The translations under genes and the position numbers were made by a program. The notes beneath the pieces were generated by a model that ran no database searches, had not been told where the DNA came from, and saw only the letters and a program-made list of their open reading frames with translations. Shown here in pieces: positions 38,185 through 47,786 of a stretch of DNA of 64,000 nucleotides. The stretch is from positions 1-64,000 of the forward strand of contig JBDWKL010000042.1 in the NCBI GenBank assembly GCA_039973685.1. The letters are read 5' to 3'. The number at the start of each line of letters is the position of its first letter. Position 1 is the first letter of the stretch. The DNA comes from Hyphomicrobiales bacterium (GTDB taxonomy: Bacteria > Pseudomonadota > Alphaproteobacteria > Rhizobiales > JACESI01).

Positions 38185-39401
38185 TACCGCAAAGCTTGAA
38201 TGATCAGTTGACGCGCATTGGCCCGCAAACATCTGCTGGCAAGGTGCTTCGGCAATATTGGCAGCCTGCAGCCTTGGTTGATGAGCTTGATGGCGATAAG
38301 CTGTTGCCTGTCAATTTGATGGGCGAACGATTGGCGTTATGTCGCGGCTCCAATGGTGAGCTACACTTAGTCACACGCCAGTCCAACCCTGATGAGCGTC
38401 CAACCTTTCACCCTGAACAGGTGATTGTTGATGAGAGCGGCCCGACTTATCCGATTGTCGAAAAGCGCGGCATCTTCTTTGCGTTTATGGGTGAGGGCGC
38501 GCCGCCCGCGTTTCCGAATTTTGATTGCTTTAGAGCGCCTGATACGCATGTATTTGCATTCAAAGGCTTGTGGGAATGCAATTGGATGCAAGCGCTAGAG
38601 ATTGGTATTGATCCGGCCCACGCAAGCTTTTTGCATCGTTTCTTAGAAGATGAAGACCCAGACGATAGCTACGGCAAACAGTTCCGCGATAAGGCGGCAC
38701 ACACCAATATGCCGATGACGCAGATATTGCGTGAGTATCCACGCCCAGAATTGAAAGTGGATGAAACCGACTATGGGCTGAAGATTACCGCCCTTCGCCA
38801 TATGGAAAACGAACTGACCCATGTGCGGGTGACTAACGCGATTTTCCCCGAAGCGATTTGCATTCCGATGTCGCGTGAGATGACCATCACACAGTGGCAT
38901 GTGCCTGTGGATGATGAGAATTGCTATTGGTATACGATGTTCACAAGCTTCGACACGCCGGTGAATAAAGAGCTGATGCGTGAACAGCGCTTGGCGGAAC
39001 ACACTTTGCCAGAATATGCGCCGATCAAGAACAAGTCGAACGATTATCACTATGACCCTGACGAACAGCGCAATGTCACCTATACGGGCATGGGGCTAGA
39101 TATCAACGTGCACGATCAGTGGGCGGTTGAAATGATGGGTTCTATTCAAGACCGTACGCGTGAGCATTTGGGGCGTTCGGATGTGGCGATTATTCGTCAT
39201 CGCCGTATGTTGAGACAAGCAATAGCAGCCGTGGAAGCTGGCGAATTAGATGCATTGCCGATGCAACAAGTAGACGCCTCAATGGTGGTCGGACCACTTT
39301 CCAATGATGCGGTTGCGTCCACAGACAATTGGCAAAATGCCAGTTGGGAACAAGATATGGAACGACGTGCTGCTTGTTCGTGGGATGCGTCGGTCAGTTA
39401 A
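38181..39401 (+). CDS. Rieske-type oxygenase catalytic subunit lacking its own Rieske cluster
   Basis: 406 residues, related to PobA/phenoxybenzoate dioxygenase-type alpha subunits: NDQLTRIGPQTSAGKVLRQYW at the start and ECNWMQALEIGIDPAHASFLH in the centre. The non-haem iron ligands His147 and His152 and the bridging Asp144 are kept. Where other members have CPHR...CxxHGWKFD, this protein has GELHLVTRQSNPDERPTFHP, with no cluster Cys-His pairs. The missing cluster is supplied by the overlapping upstream gene (inference). Substrate unknown; the linked ligase gene suggests an amine or acid. Confidence 0.85.
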   Translation: MIPQSLNDQLTRIGPQTSAGKVLRQYWQPAALVDELDGDKLLPVNLMGERLALCRGSNGELHLVTRQSNPDERPTFHPEQVIVDESGPTYPIVEKRGIFFAFMGEGAPPAFPNFDCFRAPDTHVFAFKGLWECNWMQALEIGIDPAHASFLHRFLEDEDPDDSYGKQFRDKAAHTNMPMTQILREYPRPELKVDETDYGLKITALRHMENELTHVRVTNAIFPEAICIPMSREMTITQWHVPVDDENCYWYTMFTSFDTPVNKELMREQRLAEHTLPEYAPIKNKSNDYHYDPDEQRNVTYTGMGLDINVHDQWAVEMMGSIQDRTREHLGRSDVAIIRHRRMLRQAIAAVEAGELDALPMQQVDASMVVGPLSNDAVASTDNWQNASWEQDMERRAACSWDASVS

Positions 39402-39402
39402 A

Positions 39403-40866
39403 ATGAGCCAAGACCTAATTGCTAAAATCAAAGCAGGGTTGCTTGCTAAGAAATCAGTTTTGACTGAGAGCGATATTGAAAGCGCGGCTGCCTGTATCTC
39501 GCAAGTAGAAGCTGACAAGGTTGAAACGGTGCGCTTGGTCTTTCCAGATCAGCACGGCATTTTGCGCGGTAAGAACATTGTAGCAAGTGCGCTTGCTTCT
39601 GCCTTTGCTTCTGGCGTTGGTATGCCGTCTACCTTGTTGCTTAAAGATACATCGCAAAAGACCGTATTTCCCGTATGGGATGATGATGTTTCCATCGGCA
39701 GCCTTGCGCTTAATGGGGCGAGCGATGTGTTGATGGTGCCGCGTGCTGAGACAATGGTGACATTGCCGTGGTCGCCGCATTCTCGTTTGATCATGTGTGA
39801 TCTGGTTGACCGCGAAGGCCAGCCGATCAGTGTTTCATCCCGCCAAGTGCTGTCGAACGCCGTCACAAAGCTCAGTGATGCTGGTTATAGCGCTCTGATG
39901 GGCCTAGAGGTGGAATTCCAGCTCTATGAGCGTGTTGATGACGGCATGGATCACTCTGATGCCACAATGCCGCCTAAAGCCGTTAAAACGCGCAACTTGA
40001 CCCAAGGCGGTCAGTTTCTGGCCGAACATCGCTACCGCGAAGTAGAAGCGATCCTTGATGAGCTTCGTCGTGCTGGTGAGCAGATGGGGCTTGCGGTTCG
40101 TACGATGGAAATTGAAATGGGGGCGAGCCAGTTTGAATTTACCTTCGAACCATCCGACCCAATGACGCAGGCAGATCGGTTTGTATCATTCCGCACCATG
40201 GTGAAAGAGATCAGTAGCCAGAAGGGGCTACATGCTAGTTTCATGGCAAAGCCAAAATTGCCAAATGCGGCGGCAAACGGTTGGCACATGCATCAATCAC
40301 TCTCTTCAATTGAGACAGGTGAGAATTGCTTTACACCGAGCAAAGGGAACGAGCTGACGAAAGAGGCGTCGGGATGGATTGCGGGTTTGCTGGAACATGC
40401 AATGGCATCTTGTCTTTTAACAACACCGACGGTGAACGGATATAAACGGTTCGCGCCGTTCCAACTTGCTCCAAACCGTATTCAGTGGGGCTATGATAAT
40501 CGTGGGGCTATGGTTCGTGCGCTGCTTTTTGAAGGTGATGGCGCAAGCCGAATAGAAAACCGCGTGGCAGATTCTACTGCGAACCCTTACTTTGCTTTTG
40601 CTGGTCAAATATTATCGGGTTTGGATGGAATTGAGCGCGGTGCGACACCACCAGAAGCCACCAACTCGCCTTATGATAGTGACGCGCAATTGTTGCCTGA
40701 AACCTTGGCTGAAGCGATTGAGGCGTTTGAGGGCAGCGCTCTCTATCGTGCATCGCTTGGTGATGCCTTTGTCGATTATCTAAGCCATATCAAACGGGCT
40801 GAATGGAAGCGCTATTTGATGACTGTTTCTGAGTGGGAACAGGATGAGTATTTCAATCTATATTAG
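39403..40866 (+). CDS. Glutamine synthetase-like ligase (GlnA-type III/gamma-glutamyl ligase family)
   Basis: ATP-dependent amide ligase fold, 487 residues. Visible motifs include GLEVEFQLYE (metal-binding Glu), MEIEMGASQFEFTFEP, ANGWHMHQSL (Asn-Gly-x-x-x-His loop), FAPFQLAPNRIQWGYDNR and RIENRVADSTANPYFAFA. It belongs to the GS-like group used in catabolism, for example gamma-glutamylation of amines such as aniline or polyamines, rather than nitrogen assimilation: no adenylylation-site Tyr motif is seen. ATG 39403 follows the oxygenase stop directly, indicating coupling. The product of ligation may be the substrate of the split oxygenase (inference). Confidence 0.87.
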   Translation: MSQDLIAKIKAGLLAKKSVLTESDIESAAACISQVEADKVETVRLVFPDQHGILRGKNIVASALASAFASGVGMPSTLLLKDTSQKTVFPVWDDDVSIGSLALNGASDVLMVPRAETMVTLPWSPHSRLIMCDLVDREGQPISVSSRQVLSNAVTKLSDAGYSALMGLEVEFQLYERVDDGMDHSDATMPPKAVKTRNLTQGGQFLAEHRYREVEAILDELRRAGEQMGLAVRTMEIEMGASQFEFTFEPSDPMTQADRFVSFRTMVKEISSQKGLHASFMAKPKLPNAAANGWHMHQSLSSIETGENCFTPSKGNELTKEASGWIAGLLEHAMASCLLTTPTVNGYKRFAPFQLAPNRIQWGYDNRGAMVRALLFEGDGASRIENRVADSTANPYFAFAGQILSGLDGIERGATPPEATNSPYDSDAQLLPETLAEAIEAFEGSALYRASLGDAFVDYLSHIKRAEWKRYLMTVSEWEQDEYFNLY

Positions 40867-40868
40867 GT

Positions 40869-41588
40869 ATGAAAACCAAACCCACCATCATCCCGCTCGC
40901 AGGCCATGTCTTTGAAGACACGATAGACGGGTATTTCCCGCTTCAAGAATCCTTAAAACAAATGATGAAGCGGCAAGGGTTTAGCGCGGCGGTTGTTTCT
41001 TTGAATTTTGCCCCTGCAATGGATATTCCAAATCTTGCGCATGAAGACCCCGTTCCGCTCTACGTGACAGACGGTTTCGGTTGCATGATCAACCATATGA
41101 CCCTTGTTGTGCGCCATATCGGTGACAAGGTGGAGGTTGAAGGGCTGGGTGATTGGAAATGGTTTGACGGCCCCTTGATTGATACACCTCATTTTTCTCC
41201 GCTGCATCGGTTAGCGGAGCCTGCCTTCATCAAAGGTGTTGGGTTTAGGCGAGGAGAGGTGGACACCAAGCTTTTAGGGCACGTTGAAGAAGGAAGTCAT
41301 TCACCCCAATTTGCACTTTTGGGGTTTAACAAGAATGATAACATTACATGTGATGAGGTTTTAAAGCCGCTTGGGTGGTCTACGGCGAGGATAATGCTTA
41401 AGAGCTCTGACGGTAAAACGATTGATCGCGATGAGACGCTGGTTGAAGCTTCAATGTTACAGCGGATAGACGGGGCGTTTACCTGTATAGACCCGTCTAG
41501 CGATTTCATCATTTGTCGTGATGACAAGGGACTTGATAGAGGCTCTTCGTTTTTAATCGAAAAACATTGGCGCCTCTTCGCCCCCTGA
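40869..41588 (+). CDS. Unrecognised protein in the split-Rieske operon
   Basis: Protein of 239 residues, starting two bases after the ligase stop, so clearly co-transcribed. No signal peptide, membrane helix or known motif is seen. Features are an N-terminal GHVFEDTIDGYFPLQESL, VPLYVTDGFGCMINHMTLVV, and a C-terminal FTCIDPSSDFIICRDD. Given its place, it may be a subunit or an enzyme acting on the product of the split oxygenase, but this is guesswork. Confidence 0.6.
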   Translation: MKTKPTIIPLAGHVFEDTIDGYFPLQESLKQMMKRQGFSAAVVSLNFAPAMDIPNLAHEDPVPLYVTDGFGCMINHMTLVVRHIGDKVEVEGLGDWKWFDGPLIDTPHFSPLHRLAEPAFIKGVGFRRGEVDTKLLGHVEEGSHSPQFALLGFNKNDNITCDEVLKPLGWSTARIMLKSSDGKTIDRDETLVEASMLQRIDGAFTCIDPSSDFIICRDDKGLDRGSSFLIEKHWRLFAP

Positions 41589-41595
41589 TACCAAA

Positions 41596-43974
41596 TTAAG
41601 CAAGCATTTTGCTTTCATCGTCGGTTTGGGTGTCTACATCATTTGTGCAATTATGTTCTTGCATCAAAAATGCAGGCATATCCTCAATAGTGAGAGGGCG
41701 ACCAAACAAGAAGCCTTGGAATTGTGTGCAATCATACGATTCCAGCACTTTCACTTGTTCTTTTGTTTCAACGCCTTCAGCCGTAATCTTGAGTTCTAAA
41801 ATGTTGCCCAATTTAGCAATGGCTGCGAACACGTTTTTCGCCATTTCGTCTGTCTCAATCGCCATAAGGAAGCTGCGATCAATTTTGAGCTTATCGAAAG
41901 GAAACTTGAGCAAATATGACAGGCTAGAATATCCAGTGCCGAAATCATCCAAGGCTATTGAAACGCCGATTTCCTTCAGTTCTTTTAGTACGTTTGTGAC
42001 ATTCTCAGTGTTTTCAATGAGTAGCCCCTCGGTCACCTCAAGTTCCAAACGATGTGCTTCTAGTCCCGTTGTCGTCAGCGCTTCGGTTACGCATTTTACA
42101 ATGCGGCTATTGATGAATTGTTGCGGTGATAGATTGACTGAAACAAATAGATGAGCTGGCCAACTAGCCGCGTGATAGCAAGCCTCACAAAGGACCTTGT
42201 GGCCAATTTCGGTGATCAGACCCATACGTTCTGCAATTGGGATGAATTCAGTTGGAGAGATTATACCGCGTTCTGGGTGGTTCCAACGAACAAGGGCTTC
42301 GAAGCCTTCAGTCTTTTTGGTCTCAGCTGATACCAACGGTTGGAATGAGACTGACAACTGATCTTTTGAAAGAGCTTCGCGAAGATCTTGTTCTAAAAGT
42401 CGTCTTTCTCGTTCAAGTTGATCCATTTCTAAATCAAAGAACCGGTGAGTGGCTTTTCCTTCATGCTTAGCTCGGTATAGCGCAAGGTCAGCGTTGTGGA
42501 GGAGGCTTTCTTCTGAAGCCGCGCCGTGATCTCCCAATGCAATGCCGATCGATGTGCTTATACCTGAAACACTGTGATCCGAAACCAATTGGTAGGGTTG
42601 CTTAATTGCATTGATTAGTTTTTCGGCAAAAGTTGTTAAAGCCTGAATGCTGTTAGCGCTTCGGCACAAAATAGCGAATTCATCACCACCTAGTCGGGCG
42701 ACCACGTCGTTGTCTGTGCACAGTGATTTTATGCGCTTAGCGACAATTTCCAATAGTTGATCACCTGCAGCATGGCCCTTGCTGTCGTTGACCAATTTAA
42801 AGCCATCAAGATCCAAGAACATCACTGCCCAAAGGCCTTTTTCATCTTTGCTATTGATGTGTTCTGTTATTGAGCGCGAAAAATGAGTTCGATTTACCAG
42901 GCCGGTAAGGGCATCATTATGTGCCAGATAGGCAATGCGCTCTTCCGCTTCTTTCTTGTCGGTAATATCTGATGCCACACCGCGAAAGCCGATGAAGTTA
43001 TCTTTCACATCATATAGTGGCTTGCCAGCGATGCTGATCCAACGGACCTTGCCATCGACGAAGGCGTTGACTTGCACATCCATGAATGCCTCGCGGTTCG
43101 ACCAATATTTTTTAATCATATTGGCGCCCTTGATCTTAACAAAGTCGGCCGTTTCTTTTTTGCCTGTTACACAGAAACATTGCGGTATTGTGCCAAGATA
43201 CGTCTCAAAACCTTCTTGACCATGTATGAGTGTTCCATACTCATCCGATTGCCATAACCAATCACTCGTGTTTTCAGAGAAATCTTTCAAAAGGACGCTA
43301 ATGGTGTCGTTCTTTTCTTCCAAACTGAAGGCACTAATCAAATTGTTGAGGTAGTTCAGAGCAAGCGATCGGCCTGAATGCAACAACATTATGATGAAGC
43401 AAACTAGGAGAGCGAGTAAACCGTAGTCTGATGGTTTTCCCGCGATAGCAAGCCCAATAGCGCAGCCAGCTCCCATTGATAAAAGCCAAATTAGCATGGC
43501 TTTTGGGATGGAGCATAGCGACATGGCGCCGCCGCCCATCATACCGCCAGCTATCGCGATGACGAGTACTTGTGTACCCGGTCCCGAATGAGGATAGTAA
43601 ACCATCGGAATAAAGGCCCATATCAAGCCAAATAATGCCGCACTTTGCAGGAATTTCTTTTGCGCGCGCATTGACGCCGAATAGCTTTTACGGTCCCGAA
43701 CTTTCTGCCATTTATAAATACCAAGGGCAGAGAAGAAACAAAGGGCTATGCCCCAGATAGGTAGGTATTCCGCATAAGGATCATTTTGAATGAAGAGCAA
43801 AACGACCCCAGCATTTACGATGTTAGCAAGCATCATCAATGGGGTAACGTTTGTCAGCGCAGCAATTTGGCTTGCTCGTATCCTGCCAGCGGTCTCACTG
43901 TTTTTTGTAATACCGGCGGAACTTGGCAAGTTGCCCGTAAAAAATGTCATTAATTCGATTAAATAACTTCTCAT
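41596..43974 (-). CDS. Membrane-bound GGDEF-EAL c-di-GMP protein with PAS domain
   Basis: 792 residues. The first 230 form an inner-membrane sensor with about six hydrophobic segments. A PAS/PAC domain follows (residues about 240-350; GFRGVASDITDKKEAEERI). The GGDEF domain has an intact GGDEF near residue 430, and the EAL domain has EALVRW near 557 and DDFGTGYSSL with the metal-binding Asp pair. Both catalytic motifs look intact, so it may both make and break c-di-GMP, with one side regulatory. It is transcribed alone and converges with the split-Rieske operon. Confidence 0.93.
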   Translation of the reverse strand: MRSYLIELMTFFTGNLPSSAGITKNSETAGRIRASQIAALTNVTPLMMLANIVNAGVVLLFIQNDPYAEYLPIWGIALCFFSALGIYKWQKVRDRKSYSASMRAQKKFLQSAALFGLIWAFIPMVYYPHSGPGTQVLVIAIAGGMMGGGAMSLCSIPKAMLIWLLSMGAGCAIGLAIAGKPSDYGLLALLVCFIIMLLHSGRSLALNYLNNLISAFSLEEKNDTISVLLKDFSENTSDWLWQSDEYGTLIHGQEGFETYLGTIPQCFCVTGKKETADFVKIKGANMIKKYWSNREAFMDVQVNAFVDGKVRWISIAGKPLYDVKDNFIGFRGVASDITDKKEAEERIAYLAHNDALTGLVNRTHFSRSITEHINSKDEKGLWAVMFLDLDGFKLVNDSKGHAAGDQLLEIVAKRIKSLCTDNDVVARLGGDEFAILCRSANSIQALTTFAEKLINAIKQPYQLVSDHSVSGISTSIGIALGDHGAASEESLLHNADLALYRAKHEGKATHRFFDLEMDQLERERRLLEQDLREALSKDQLSVSFQPLVSAETKKTEGFEALVRWNHPERGIISPTEFIPIAERMGLITEIGHKVLCEACYHAASWPAHLFVSVNLSPQQFINSRIVKCVTEALTTTGLEAHRLELEVTEGLLIENTENVTNVLKELKEIGVSIALDDFGTGYSSLSYLLKFPFDKLKIDRSFLMAIETDEMAKNVFAAIAKLGNILELKITAEGVETKEQVKVLESYDCTQFQGFLFGRPLTIEDMPAFLMQEHNCTNDVDTQTDDESKMLA

Positions 43975-44175
43975 CAGCCGCGCTCAAATTAGTATGAATA
44001 TGAGTGTTGTCATAATACATAAGTGTTTATTTTGAGTAACCGACGGTTGTATTTGTATCGATGGAATATGATCCTAATCGTTAGATTTTTTGATGAACTA
44101 AATGTTAATGAGATTTAGTTGCTGAATGACGTTGAATTATGCGAATGTTGATTCACACAATATCCCGCATCTATT

Positions 44176-45372
44176 TTGGCACTGAGTGATCTAGAATTGT
44201 TAAATATCCCAACCAATAAATTTGCGTCGATTGTTGTCGTTTTATTGATGGCTGTGCTTTTGGGTGCCTGTGCGGGTATTCCTCGTGATGTGGTTGGCTT
44301 GGGTGCTGAGCATATTACGGCAGCCCAACAAAATGGCGCGACAGTTCGAAAAATTTACATCGCCACAACGCGGAAAAAATCCAGCAATAAGCTCGAATAC
44401 TTCAGTGGCGAACGCTCGCCGACCATGCAGCTTGGTTCTATCGATGTTTCGATCCCTGCAGGACATAAAGAAGGTGCGATTGAGCGGCTCAATGGTAAAA
44501 TCATTGACCCCACTAAAAGCTTTATTTTGTCAGAACCTAATTTGATTGAAAGTCCTGTAGCTTTTCAAGCGAACTTGAATAATCAATTAGCGTCACGATT
44601 TGGACAGCAAAAGGATATTCTCGTTTTCGTCCATGGATATAACACGAATTTCAGCGCTGCTGTTCTGCGCGTTGCTCAATTCGTTCATGATACGAAGTAT
44701 GAAGGTATTCCGGTGTTGTTTTCTTGGGCATCAAGGGGCAGCACGTTTGATTATCTTTATGATATCAATAGTGCCCTTCAAGCGCGTGAACAGCTGAGCC
44801 GTCTCGGCGTTATTTTGGGTGATGTGAATGCTACGCATTTTGATGTTGTCGCGCATTCCATGGGTAATTTAGTTACATTGGAAGCCATGCGTACCTTGGA
44901 ATTGAGACAAAGAGGCTCCACTGGAGGGCGGCTTCGTCATGTTGTGCTGGCATCACCTGATATTGATATTGATTTCTTCAAGACGCAATTAAAGAGCGTT
45001 AGAAGCCTGCAAGATCGGTTCACGGTTCTTGTATCCAATGATGATCGTGCGCTTAACCTTTCCCAACGGCTGGCTGGTGGCGTTAATCGTGTCGGAGCAA
45101 CGGATCCAGTTGAACTTGCAAAGCTCGGTTTGAAAGTAATCGATTTGACTGAGATTGAAGGCGCTTCAAGCACGAACCATACAAAATTTGCATCATCACC
45201 CGACATTGTGGGCTTGATTGGTCGAGGGTTGAAGGACGGCAATACTTTGTCTGCGCAATCATCTCCATCGGCTATTAAGACCGTCGTTGGCGGGATTGTG
45301 AAAGGCGTGACTATCATTCCAGCCTCGATCGTAGATGGGGCGCAAGCAGCTGTTATTTCTGTCGGAAACTAG
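44176..45372 (+). CDS. Alpha/beta hydrolase lipoprotein (DUF900 family)
   Basis: About 398 residues. A lipobox LLGACAG lies after a hydrophobic N-terminal helix, so it is probably a lipoprotein. The hydrolase core has LVFVHGYNTNFSAAV and the nucleophile elbow DVVAHSMGN (Ser), with the catalytic Asp probably at VLASPDIDID. This is the DUF900 group of esterase-like proteins. The TTG start has no visible ribosome binding site and the N-terminus may be shorter. Upstream, 43975-44175 is an AT-rich spacer that carries its promoter. Confidence 0.8.
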   Translation: MALSDLELLNIPTNKFASIVVVLLMAVLLGACAGIPRDVVGLGAEHITAAQQNGATVRKIYIATTRKKSSNKLEYFSGERSPTMQLGSIDVSIPAGHKEGAIERLNGKIIDPTKSFILSEPNLIESPVAFQANLNNQLASRFGQQKDILVFVHGYNTNFSAAVLRVAQFVHDTKYEGIPVLFSWASRGSTFDYLYDINSALQAREQLSRLGVILGDVNATHFDVVAHSMGNLVTLEAMRTLELRQRGSTGGRLRHVVLASPDIDIDFFKTQLKSVRSLQDRFTVLVSNDDRALNLSQRLAGGVNRVGATDPVELAKLGLKVIDLTEIEGASSTNHTKFASSPDIVGLIGRGLKDGNTLSAQSSPSAIKTVVGGIVKGVTIIPASIVDGAQAAVISVGN

Positions 45373-45514
45373 ACATCCTATTTTTGTTTGTTTGGCTAAA
45401 ATAGGGGATAAAGCCAACAAACGAAAATCTGCTTGATCGCTGTTGAAAATATGGCAATGTATCCCGTGGATTTCTACCTTTACCCGTGTTGGTGAATTGT
45501 TCCGGGAGCTTTTG

Positions 45515-46639
45515 ATGACAGACGCCGTTTTAGAACTTGCAGACAATGTGTCTGTTCCTTTTGAAGAAGCGCATGCAATGCCAACATCTGTCTATACGTC
45601 GGATGAATTTTTGCAGCGTGAGCTTTCTGACGTGTTTTCAAAGGATTGGTTCTGTGTCGGTCGCGCTTCTTCTTTAGAAAACGCAGGCGACTACTTGACG
45701 CTTGAGCTCGCTAATCAACCGATTATTGTTTTGAGAGATAAAGACGGCACGTTGAAGGCGATGTCGAATGTTTGCTTGCATCGTATGTCCACCTTGCTTG
45801 AAGGGCAGGGCAATGCCCGCGCTATTGTGTGCCCTTACCATGCTTGGACCTATAACCTTGATGGCACATTGCGCGGCGCACCAGCGATGACGCAGAACAA
45901 CGGTTTTTGCAAAGATCACTATAAGTTACCGCAAGTTCGCTGTGAGGAATGGCTCGGCTGGGCATTTGTCACGTTGAACCCAGACGCGAAACCAGTCGCT
46001 GACGAGCTTGTGAAGGTCGAGGAACTGGTTGGCGACTATGACATGACGAACTATCGCCAGACCTTTTTTGAAACCCATGTTTGGGACACAAACTGGAAGG
46101 TGCTCGCTGAGAATTTCATGGAGAGCTACCATTTGCCCGTTTGTCATTCGGGTACCATTGGTGGGCTTTCTAAGCTGGAAGAAATGATTTGTCCGGCAGG
46201 TGAAAAGGCGTTCAACTATCACACAATTCTCAAAGACGATTCACTAAAGATCGCAATGGCGCACCCAAATAATACGCGCTTGAGCGGGGATCGCCGTCGC
46301 ATGACATACCTGTTGGCGATTTACCCAAGCTTGTTGATTACCCTGACGCCGGGATATTTTTGGTACTTAACTTTGCAGCCAGAAGGTGTGGGGCAGGTTA
46401 AGATCGGTTTTGGTGGCGGCATGTCGGAGGACTACGCCAACGATCCATCCGCACGGGAAAACTTCAAGCAGTTGAAAACGCTGCTTGATGAGGTGAATGT
46501 AGAAGATAAGGGTTGTACTGAGAAGGTCTATAAAGGACTTAGTTCAAGGGCTGCAAAACCTGGTCATCTGTCTCACCTTGAGCGGCCAAATTATGATTTT
46601 GCCCATTATCTCAATTCAAGAATGCAACAAGCTGGCTAA
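45515..46639 (+). CDS. Rieske non-haem iron oxygenase alpha subunit
   Basis: 374 residues with a complete Rieske-type oxygenase layout. The cluster ligands are in CLHRMSTLLEG (about residue 87) and CPYHAWTYNLDG (about 105). The iron-site motif is NFMESYHLPVCH (about 200-210). It resembles the family of glycine betaine, stachydrine or carnitine monooxygenase and other quaternary amine or aromatic oxygenases. ATG 45515 has GGGAG six bases upstream and is preferred over an upstream in-frame start. First gene of a four-gene plus-strand cluster; no reductase gene lies nearby. Confidence 0.9.
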   Translation: MTDAVLELADNVSVPFEEAHAMPTSVYTSDEFLQRELSDVFSKDWFCVGRASSLENAGDYLTLELANQPIIVLRDKDGTLKAMSNVCLHRMSTLLEGQGNARAIVCPYHAWTYNLDGTLRGAPAMTQNNGFCKDHYKLPQVRCEEWLGWAFVTLNPDAKPVADELVKVEELVGDYDMTNYRQTFFETHVWDTNWKVLAENFMESYHLPVCHSGTIGGLSKLEEMICPAGEKAFNYHTILKDDSLKIAMAHPNNTRLSGDRRRMTYLLAIYPSLLITLTPGYFWYLTLQPEGVGQVKIGFGGGMSEDYANDPSARENFKQLKTLLDEVNVEDKGCTEKVYKGLSSRAAKPGHLSHLERPNYDFAHYLNSRMQQAG

Positions 46640-46698
46640 TTACCTCTATAGGCATTCTTCTAAGCTGCTTGTCAGCCTCCATTAAAAACGAGACAATT

Positions 46699-47115
46699 AT
46701 GGCGCATACCCGAATTCGAAAATTCAACACCAAGGAAACCTATCCAGAGCAAGATTTGGATAATGACCTTTGTCAGGCTGTCGTGACCCAAGGCGGCAAG
46801 ACCGTATGGCTGCGAGGCCAATGCCCGCAAAATTTGGATGATGCTAAGAACATTGAGAGCCATGACCCTGTGGAGCAGACCCACAAAGTCATGCAGAACA
46901 TCAAGCAGCTTATTGAAGAAGCGGGCGGTGAGATGGAGCATTTGGTCAAAGTGGTGGTCTACATCACCGATGTTCGCCATCGCGAAGCTGTTTACCGCAC
47001 CATGGGTGAATATATCAAAGGCGTGCATCCCGTATCCACTGGCCTTGTGGTGCAAGCTTTAGCGCGGCCTGAGTGGTTGGTTGAAATTGATGGCACGGCG
47101 GTGATCCCAGAATGA
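46699..47115 (+). CDS. Rid (YjgF/YER057c/UK114) family protein without catalytic Arg
   Basis: 138 residues, single Rid fold: YITDVRHREAVYRTMGEYIKG and WLVEIDGTAVI. In true RidA imine deaminases an Arg stands in PARSxV; here the segment reads HPVSTGLVVQALARPEW, so that Arg is absent. The protein is therefore probably of another Rid subgroup with a different activity, perhaps hydrolysis or tautomerisation of a pathway intermediate. ATG 46699 is chosen over an upstream start for its position after GAGA. Its stop overlaps the next start (ATGA). Confidence 0.85.
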   Translation: MAHTRIRKFNTKETYPEQDLDNDLCQAVVTQGGKTVWLRGQCPQNLDDAKNIESHDPVEQTHKVMQNIKQLIEEAGGEMEHLVKVVVYITDVRHREAVYRTMGEYIKGVHPVSTGLVVQALARPEWLVEIDGTAVIPE

Positions 47116-47786
47116 CGTTTTCTCTTGTCGCTCGCTGTGCTGAAACTGGCATGTTTGGCGTTGCTGTTGCCTCATCCTCTCCGGCAGTTGCAGCGCGCTG
47201 TTCTTATACCCGCGCAGGCGTTGGTGCTGTTGCTAGCCAAAATGTCACGGACCCGTCGCTTGGGCCTTTGACGCTTGATTTAATGGCGAAGGGCATGTCA
47301 TCGAGCGAGGCGATTGCAGAGATCAAAGCCACCCAAAAGCACCTTGAGTTTCGGCAGGTTCTGGCCATTGATGTTGAGGGCAATACAGCGATCCATTCCG
47401 GCAGTAATTCGCTCGGTATTTGGACGCAGGCAGAGGGCAGGGATGTTGTGGCTGCTGGCAACCTATTAGCCAACGCCGAAGTGCCTGCTGCAATCGTTTC
47501 AGGCTTTGAAAATGCAACGGGTCATATAGGTGATCGGCTCCTTGCTGCCATGCAAGCCGGACTAGATGCTGGTGGTGAAGCAGGGCCTATTCACTCAGCA
47601 GGAATGCAGATTTGCGACAAAGTTTCTTGGCCTGTGTCGGATTTAAGATGTGATTGGACGCAAGATTGTCCGATAGTCTCAATTAGAAATGCTTGGGACG
47701 TATATAAGCCTCAGCTAGAAGCCTATGTTCAACGTGCGCTTAACCCACAAGGAGCGCCATCATATGGGGTTCCGGGAGATGAGTGA
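47112..47786 (+). CDS. DUF1028 family protein (Ntn-hydrolase-like)
   Basis: 224 residues matching DUF1028: TFSLVARCAETGMFGVAVASSSPAVAARC at the N-terminus, then GAVASQNVTDPSLGP, and DLRCDWTQDCPI near the end. The family is predicted to have an Ntn-hydrolase fold. It often occurs next to Rid proteins and M20 peptidases in catabolic clusters, as it does here, but its reaction is not known. Starts within the Rid stop (ATGA overlap) and overlaps the next Rieske gene. Confidence 0.85.
   Translation: MTFSLVARCAETGMFGVAVASSSPAVAARCSYTRAGVGAVASQNVTDPSLGPLTLDLMAKGMSSSEAIAEIKATQKHLEFRQVLAIDVEGNTAIHSGSNSLGIWTQAEGRDVVAAGNLLANAEVPAAIVSGFENATGHIGDRLLAAMQAGLDAGGEAGPIHSAGMQICDKVSWPVSDLRCDWTQDCPIVSIRNAWDVYKPQLEAYVQRALNPQGAPSYGVPGDE

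Noticed and set aside
40869-41588. Calling the fourth gene of the split-Rieske operon a flavin reductase or amidotransferase
   Set aside because: No nucleotide-binding or Cys-His-Glu motif is visible, so no enzyme class could be supported.
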